Below are positions 7,749 through 11,887 of a stretch of 11,887 nt of DNA, piece after piece. This DNA comes from Betaproteobacteria bacterium (GTDB lineage Bacteria > Pseudomonadota > Gammaproteobacteria > Burkholderiales > SG8-41): assembly GCA_021732805.1 (NCBI GenBank), contig JAKFUJ010000170.1, forward strand, positions 1 through 11,887, in the 5' to 3' direction. Positions within the stretch are counted from its first letter, which is position 1. Each line of letters begins with the position of its first letter. The position numbers were made by a program, and so were the translations under genes. A model generated the notes under the pieces. That model was not told the DNA's origin. It did not search any database and saw only the letters and a program-made list of their open reading frames with translations.

Positions 7749-8657
7749 TCATGCCTCTCTGGCGATATCCTTAGCCGTAGCCCTGAGGATATTGATGAAC
7801 TGCCGTGCCGCGGGCGACAGGTAGGCATCCTTGCGGTGGAACACGCCGACATTGCGCTTGACGCTGAATCCCCTGATCGGCAGTTCCACCACGCGATGGC
7901 GCGCCTTGATCTGCTTGAGCAGCCGTTTCGACGAAGTACCCAGCAGGTCGGTGTTGGCCACCAGCTGATCGCGGAAGCTCAGCGAGCTGGTCTGCAGCAC
8001 GTAGCGCATTGCGCTGCGGCCGCGGTCCTGCATCGCCAGGCTCAGCAGCGGCAGCGCCGGCGCACTGAACGCGGTGGCTGCCCAGCGTTCGTCTGCGAGG
8101 TCGTCGAGGGTGACCTGCTTGCTTTTGGCCAGGCGATGCCGCGCCGAGGCAAACACCACGATGTTGTCGTCGAGCAGATGTTCCTGCGCCAGGTCCGGGT
8201 GCGGCGGTGACGGCAGCACGCTGACGCCCAAATCGAGGTGGCCTTCACGGATGGCGCTGACCGCGGCTTCGTTGGATTCGATGGTGACGCTCAGCACGAC
8301 GTTTGGCGCCGAGTTCAGCAACGTGCAGCAGGCCGGGCCCATCAGGCTGTCCATCACGCCGGCATGCGCGCCGATGCGCAGATTGCCGGAACGCCCCTGG
8401 CTCAGGTCCGCAATCTCGCGCATGACATCTTCCCGGGTCTGCCGCAGCCGCCGCACCTGCGACAGCAGCACCTGGCCGACATCGGTAAGTTCTATGCCTT
8501 TCGGGGTGCGCGTGAACAGCTTGGTGTCCATCGACTGCTCGAGGCGGCGCAGGCTCGCGCTCAGCGCGGGCTGGCTCAGTCCCAGCGCTTCAGCCGCGCG
8601 CCCGATGTGCCCGTGCTCGGCGAGCACCGCAAAATATTCGATGTCGCGGAAATTCAT
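7749..8657 (-). CDS. LysR-family transcriptional regulator
   Basis: A 302-residue LysR-type regulator of normal length. The winged helix-turn-helix is at residues 1-60: MNFRDIEYFAVLAEHGHIGR, then AAEALGLSQPALSASLRRLE as the recognition segment, then LFTRTPKGIELTDVG. A linker helix (about 62-88) is followed by a two-lobe effector-binding domain beginning at GNLRIGAHAG. LysR proteins act as tetramers that bind a T-N11-A palindrome and respond to a pathway metabolite. The gene faces away from the sulfatase-receptor-sulfatase operon and shares a 164-base spacer with it, so it probably controls that operon and itself. A T-N11-A box lies immediately upstream of its ATG and leaves no room for a Shine-Dalgarno sequence, consistent with autorepression. 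The effector is unknown; an organosulfate or its desulfated product is a reasonable guess. Confidence 0.92.
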   Translation of the reverse strand: MNFRDIEYFAVLAEHGHIGRAAEALGLSQPALSASLRRLEQSMDTKLFTRTPKGIELTDVGQVLLSQVRRLRQTREDVMREIADLSQGRSGNLRIGAHAGVMDSLMGPACCTLLNSAPNVVLSVTIESNEAAVSAIREGHLDLGVSVLPSPPHPDLAQEHLLDDNIVVFASARHRLAKSKQVTLDDLADERWAATAFSAPALPLLSLAMQDRGRSAMRYVLQTSSLSFRDQLVANTDLLGTSSKRLLKQIKARHRVVELPIRGFSVKRNVGVFHRKDAYLSPAARQFINILRATAKDIAREA

Positions 8658-8660
8658 TTG

Positions 8661-8675
8661 ATAAATGATATTTAT
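8661..8675. promoter_or_regulatory. LysR recognition box (T-N11-A palindrome)
   Basis: ATAAAT-GAT-ATTTAT is a perfect six-base inverted repeat fitting the T-N11-A rule. It begins 4 bases upstream of the LysR ATG in the divergent spacer, an AT-rich island in GC-rich DNA. It is the best candidate binding site for the adjacent regulator. Confidence 0.6.
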
Positions 8676-8693
8676 GAAAAACGCACAAATGCA

Positions 8694-8708
8694 TGATTGC
8701 GTATATCA
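8694..8708. promoter_or_regulatory. Second dyad, possible LysR activation site
   Basis: TGAT-N7-ATCA lies with its centre 33 bases (about three helical turns) from the centre of the T-N11-A box and on the sulfatase side. Paired recognition and activation sites on one DNA face are usual for LysR tetramers. The dyad is short and does not itself fit T-N11-A exactly, and no clear sulfatase promoter hexamers could be assigned next to it. Confidence 0.3.
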
Positions 8709-8821
8709 AACGAGGGTGTCAACATCGTTGCTCCGGCTGCCTCCGCCGTGAGACCTGCCTGTGTTCTCGACCACCATGAGCGCCGCGTTTCCCCGTACGG
8801 CGCAAACCCGATGGAGTCCGC

Positions 8822-10363
8822 ATGAGTGTGAAGCGCCCCAACATCATCCTGATTACTTCCGACCAGCAGCGCGCCGATTGCAACGGTTTCGAGAATCCGC
8901 ATATCAAGACACCGCACATCGACTCGCTGGCCCGCGACGGCACGCGCTTCAACGCCTGCATGACGCCCAACCTCGTCTGCCAGCCGTCGCGCGCGTCCAT
9001 CCTCACCGGACTGTTGCCGCTGACCCACGGCGTGTGGGACAACGGCGTCGACCTCGATCCGAAGGTGGGTGAGCGGGGTTTCGCCGGCACGCTGGCGAAA
9101 GCGGGCTACCGCAGCGCGTTCATCGGCAAGGCGCATTTCGCGACCAAGGCCACTTTCGCACCCACCGGCACGCCGGAATGCAACAAGAGTCAGGCCAAAT
9201 ACGGCCCGGACTGGTACGGCCCGTACATGGGCTTTGACTACGCGGAACTCACCGTACTCGGCCACACCCATCGCACGCGTCCGCTGGACCGGCCGCCGAT
9301 GGGCCATTACGAACGCTGGTTTATCTCACGCGGCAAGGACGAAGAGGGTTACAAACTGTGGGCGCAGTCGTCGCGGCCGGATACCGGCGCCGCGCAGACC
9401 TGGAATTCAGCATTGCCGGTGTCCTGGCACAGCAGCACCTGGGCCGCTGACCGCACCATCGACCTGCTGACCCATCACGACAAACAAAAACCGCTGGCGA
9501 TGTGGGTGTCGTTTCCCGATCCGCATCACCCGTTCGACTGCCCGGAGCCGTGGAGCCAGCTATACGACCCGAAAAGCATCGTGCTGCCCAAACACCGCAC
9601 GATGGATCTCGAGCGTCGCCCGTGGTGGCACAAGGCCCAGCTCGAAGGCGTGCCGCAACTGGCCGATCCGGAGATGCGCAAGTTCCGCGCCGAGGGTTCG
9701 CGGGTGCCGGTGCAGACCGATTCCCAGCTCGCGGAGATGACTTCCAATTACTACGGCATGATTTCGCTGATCGACCATAACGTCGGCCGCATCCTCAACG
9801 CACTCGATGATCTGGGTTATGCCGAAGACACACTGATTGTTTACAGCACCGATCACGGCGACATGCTCGGCAACCACGGTCTGTATCTGAAAGGACCGAC
9901 GCCGTACGAGGACCTGATGCGCGTGACCATGGTCGCACGCGGCCCTGGAGTGAAAGCGAACCAGGTGGTGGCCGAACCGGTATCCACGCTGGATCTTGCG
10001 GCGACGTTCTATGACGCCGCCGGCGTGTCGTCGCCCAATGCGCTGCAGGGACGCAGCCTGAAGGATCTGCTCGCGGGCAAATCCGCGCCGCGCGATGCTG
10101 CGTACAGCGAATGGCATGTGCATCCGTCGCGCTGCGGCGTCGGATTGCAATTGCGCACGGTGCGCACCAGGGACTGGAAGTGCACGTTTGAACTCGGTTC
10201 GGGCGCGGGCGAGATGTACAAGCTGAAGGATGACCCGAAGGAAATGGACAATTTTTTCGACGATCCGGGCTACGCCAAAGTCAAAAAAGAAATGCACGAT
10301 TTGATGCTCGCGCGTCCCGGCAAAGTACAGGACAAACTGGCGGAGCCCATCGGCATGGCCTGA
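8822..10363 (+). CDS. Type I formylglycine-dependent sulfatase, cytosolic
   Basis: A 513-residue sulfatase of the alkaline-phosphatase superfamily. The N-terminal strand PNIILITSDQQRAD gives metal ligands Asp14 and Gln15. The maturation motif CQPSR (Cys53-Arg57, followed by ASILTG) is the site that formylglycine-generating enzyme converts to formylglycine. FIGKAHF supplies the active-site lysine and histidine, and TDHGDMLGNHG supplies Asp344 and His345. The overall pattern, including KGPTPYEDLMRV after the metal site, is that of choline-sulfatase/arylsulfatase-like S1 enzymes. It hydrolyses a sulfate ester to alcohol and sulfate. There is no signal peptide, so it should act in the cytosol on an imported substrate. 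The ATG at 8822 is preceded by GGAG (8813-8816). It is the first gene of an operon with a Bug-type receptor and a second sulfatase, divergent from a LysR gene. The substrate is not deducible; no maturase gene is in the window. Confidence 0.92.
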   Translation: MSVKRPNIILITSDQQRADCNGFENPHIKTPHIDSLARDGTRFNACMTPNLVCQPSRASILTGLLPLTHGVWDNGVDLDPKVGERGFAGTLAKAGYRSAFIGKAHFATKATFAPTGTPECNKSQAKYGPDWYGPYMGFDYAELTVLGHTHRTRPLDRPPMGHYERWFISRGKDEEGYKLWAQSSRPDTGAAQTWNSALPVSWHSSTWAADRTIDLLTHHDKQKPLAMWVSFPDPHHPFDCPEPWSQLYDPKSIVLPKHRTMDLERRPWWHKAQLEGVPQLADPEMRKFRAEGSRVPVQTDSQLAEMTSNYYGMISLIDHNVGRILNALDDLGYAEDTLIVYSTDHGDMLGNHGLYLKGPTPYEDLMRVTMVARGPGVKANQVVAEPVSTLDLAATFYDAAGVSSPNALQGRSLKDLLAGKSAPRDAAYSEWHVHPSRCGVGLQLRTVRTRDWKCTFELGSGAGEMYKLKDDPKEMDNFFDDPGYAKVKKEMHDLMLARPGKVQDKLAEPIGMA

Positions 10364-10411
10364 TGTTGCATGGCCGCGCCTGCTCGATGGATCACTGAAG
10401 CATTCATCACG

Positions 10412-10416
10412 AGGAG
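10412..10416 (+). promoter_or_regulatory. Ribosome binding site of the Bug-receptor gene
   Basis: AGGAG seven bases before the ATG at 10424. It selects this start, which gives a proper signal peptide, over an in-frame ATG at 10370 that would bury the leader behind 18 unrelated residues. Confidence 0.8.
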
Positions 10417-10423
10417 AACACCA

Positions 10424-11374
10424 ATGAAAAAAATCATTCTTGGCATTTTGGCACTCGGCTTCTGCACAGCAGCTACTGCGCAGAACTGGCCCGACCGGCC
10501 GATCCGCGTGCTGGTGGGTTTTGCGCCGGGCGGCACCTCTGACCTGTCGGCGCGTCTGCCCAGCGACATCGTGTCGAAGGAGTTCGGGCAGACGGTCATC
10601 GTCGAAAACCGGCCAGGCGCCTCCGGCGTCATCGCCATTGAAGCACTGACGCGCAGCGCGGCCGACGGTTACACCCTGGTCGTCGGATCGGATTCAGCGT
10701 TCTACCAGCCGGTGATCAATCCGAAGGTGTCCTTCCGCGCCGACAAGGACCTGATGCCAATCACCATCCTGGTCAGCCAGCCGATCGTCATCGCCGTGCA
10801 TCCGGCCCCAGGCTGGAAATCGATCGGCGAGATGGTCAAATCCACGAGGGCGCAGCCCGGCGTCGCCTATGCGATATCGTCTCCCACCGGCACACAGGCG
10901 CTCGCCGGCCTGCTGTTCTTCAAGCTGGCCAAGGCAAAACTGACCCCTGTTCCCTACAAAGGCGGTGGACAGGCGATCATTGATCTGATCAGCGGACAGG
11001 TGCCCATCGCGGTGCTGGGTTCGAGCCCGGTGGTGCCGCATGCACAGGCCGGACGCATCCGATTGCTGGCCGTCACCTCGAAGGAGCGCTCCAAGGCGCT
11101 GCCCGATGTGCCATCGCTGGCGGAATCGGGTTATCCACAGATCGACATCACGCAGTGGTTCGGCATCATGGGCAAGACCGGCACGCCGAACGACATCATC
11201 AACCGCTTGTCCGCGGCCTACAACAAGGCACTGGCCGACCCGAGCGTCGGCAAGCGCCTGTTCAGCGTCGCCACGGAACCTGTCGGCGGCACACCCGCGG
11301 AAATGGCGGCGCGCATGAAAACAGAAATGGCCATTTGGGCGAAAGCGGCCAAAGAAGTGGGGATGGGAAAATAA
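10424..11374 (+). CDS. Bug/TctC-family periplasmic solute receptor
   Basis: A 316-residue exported binding protein of the tripartite tricarboxylate transporter receptor (Bug/TctC) family. The leader MKKIILGILALGFCTAATAQ has a lysine-rich start, a hydrophobic core and an A-x-A-type cleavage site near residues 17-19. The mature part opens with WPDRPIRVLVGFAPGGTSD and continues with GQTVIVENRPGASG and DGYTLVVGS, which are the hallmark ligand-loop blocks of the family. Bug proteins bind carboxylates, aromatic acids or nicotinate-like compounds in the periplasm and pass them to TctAB permeases or to sensors. No TctA or TctB gene is seen here, as is usual for the many orphan Bug receptors of Burkholderiales. 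Placed between two sulfatases, its ligand may be a sulfate ester carrying a carboxylate or a polar group. It begins 60 bases after the first sulfatase and its stop overlaps the second sulfatase start (TAATG). Confidence 0.93.
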   Translation: MKKIILGILALGFCTAATAQNWPDRPIRVLVGFAPGGTSDLSARLPSDIVSKEFGQTVIVENRPGASGVIAIEALTRSAADGYTLVVGSDSAFYQPVINPKVSFRADKDLMPITILVSQPIVIAVHPAPGWKSIGEMVKSTRAQPGVAYAISSPTGTQALAGLLFFKLAKAKLTPVPYKGGGQAIIDLISGQVPIAVLGSSPVVPHAQAGRIRLLAVTSKERSKALPDVPSLAESGYPQIDITQWFGIMGKTGTPNDIINRLSAAYNKALADPSVGKRLFSVATEPVGGTPAEMAARMKTEMAIWAKAAKEVGMGK

Positions 11375-11887
11375 TGAGCAACAATTCAAAACCCAATATC
11401 GTACTGATCCTCGCCGACAACCTCGGCTGGGGCGAACTGGGTTGTTATGACGGCGGGCTGGTACGCGCCGCGCCGACGCCGCGCATCGACCATCTCGCAA
11501 CCGAAGGGCTGAAATTCCTCAACTTCAATGTCGAGAGCGATTGCGTGCCGACACGCTCCGCGCTGATGACCGGCCGCATGCCGATCCGCACCGGCGCCAT
11601 GCAATCACTGCCGGCGGGTCTGCCGCAGGGCCTGATCCCATGGGAAGTCACGCTGGCCCAGCTGCTGTCAGGCAAGGGTTACGCCACGGGGATATACGGC
11701 AAGTGGCATCTCGGCGACCGTGAAGGCCGCTACCCCAAGGATCGCGGTTTCGACGAATGGTGGGGCATTCCGCGCACCACCAACGAAAGCATGTTTACCA
11801 GCACGCCGGGTTATGACTCCGGCATCGTCGGCCTGCCCTACGTGATGGAAGGCCGCAAGGGCGAGCCCGCGCGCAATGTCGAACTCT
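11374..11887 (+). CDS. Second type I sulfatase (arylsulfatase-like), 3' end missing
   Basis: The first 171 residues of another formylglycine-dependent sulfatase, cut by the right edge. The N-terminal strand PNIVLILADNLGWGELGCYDGG carries metal ligand Asp15 with Asn16 in place of the more common second Asp, a variant I know from a subset of arylsulfatases. The maturation motif is CVPTR (Cys57-Arg61, then SALMTGRMPIRTG), with Thr where the first sulfatase has Ser; CxPxR is still satisfied. GIYGKWHLGD gives the active-site lysine and histidine, and RGFDEWWG follows as in arylsulfatase A-type enzymes. It has no signal peptide. It starts on the last base of the receptor stop codon (TAATG), so it is translationally coupled. 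It is clearly from a different subfamily than the first sulfatase, suggesting two linkages or two related substrates. Its tail and C-terminal metal ligands are not visible. Confidence 0.92.
   Translation, partial: MSNNSKPNIVLILADNLGWGELGCYDGGLVRAAPTPRIDHLATEGLKFLNFNVESDCVPTRSALMTGRMPIRTGAMQSLPAGLPQGLIPWEVTLAQLLSGKGYATGIYGKWHLGDREGRYPKDRGFDEWWGIPRTTNESMFTSTPGYDSGIVGLPYVMEGRKGEPARNVEL

Noticed and set aside
7740..7749. Possible terminator for LysR (T6 run right after its stop on the minus strand)
   Set aside because: The T-run lacks a convincing GC-rich stem before it; only a three-pair stem can be drawn.
8672..9307. 211-codon minus-strand frame opposite the first sulfatase
   Set aside because: Covers the sulfatase CxPSR region in antisense, spans the divergent spacer and shows no recognisable motif.

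Overview
The window is GC-rich and densely coding, with genes on both strands and no gap longer than about 165 bases. It looks like an accessory catabolic region of a betaproteobacterium, most likely Burkholderiales-like. The main pointers are a Bug/TctC-type periplasmic receptor, a LysR regulator next to a divergent operon, sugar-acid dehydratase and aldolase genes, and sulfatases. The taxonomic call is inference from gene content; there is no rRNA or tRNA in the window.

Region A (1-4586, minus strand, read right to left) holds four genes. They are an IlvD/Edd-family aldonate dehydratase, an HpcH/HpaI-family class II aldolase, an SLC13/DASS-type permease, and a flavin-dependent Old Yellow Enzyme that runs off the left edge. 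The last three are closely spaced. The dehydratase is separated from them by a 165-base spacer full of hairpins. Dehydratase plus pyruvate-releasing aldolase is the core of a non-phosphorylative sugar-acid pathway: aldonate to 2-keto-3-deoxy acid to pyruvate plus an aldehyde.

Region B (4718-6759, plus strand) is transcribed divergently from the dehydratase. It holds a cytosolic LVIVD-repeat beta-propeller protein with an inserted sigma-70-region-3-like segment. Its stop overlaps (ATGA) the start of a ModA-like substrate-binding-fold protein that has no signal peptide and no ABC transporter partner in the window.

Region C (6775-7702, minus strand) is a two-gene unit. An HI1420-type addiction-module antidote has no HI1419-type toxin beside it. 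It is coupled by an ATGA overlap to a VanY-like M15 zinc peptidase that also lacks a signal peptide. A perfect inverted repeat lies directly upstream of the antidote, and a hairpin with a T-run follows the peptidase.

Region D (7749-11887) has a LysR regulator on the minus strand facing away from a plus-strand operon of sulfatase, Bug-type receptor and second sulfatase (cut by the right edge). The LysR/sulfatase spacer contains a clean T-N11-A palindrome and a second dyad 33 bases away. The likely job is LysR-controlled capture and desulfation of an organic sulfate ester, whose carbon skeleton might feed the Region A enzymes. That link is a hypothesis.

The least explained parts are the antidote/M15 peptidase pair, the propeller/ModA-like pair, and the hairpin-rich spacer at 2700-2849.
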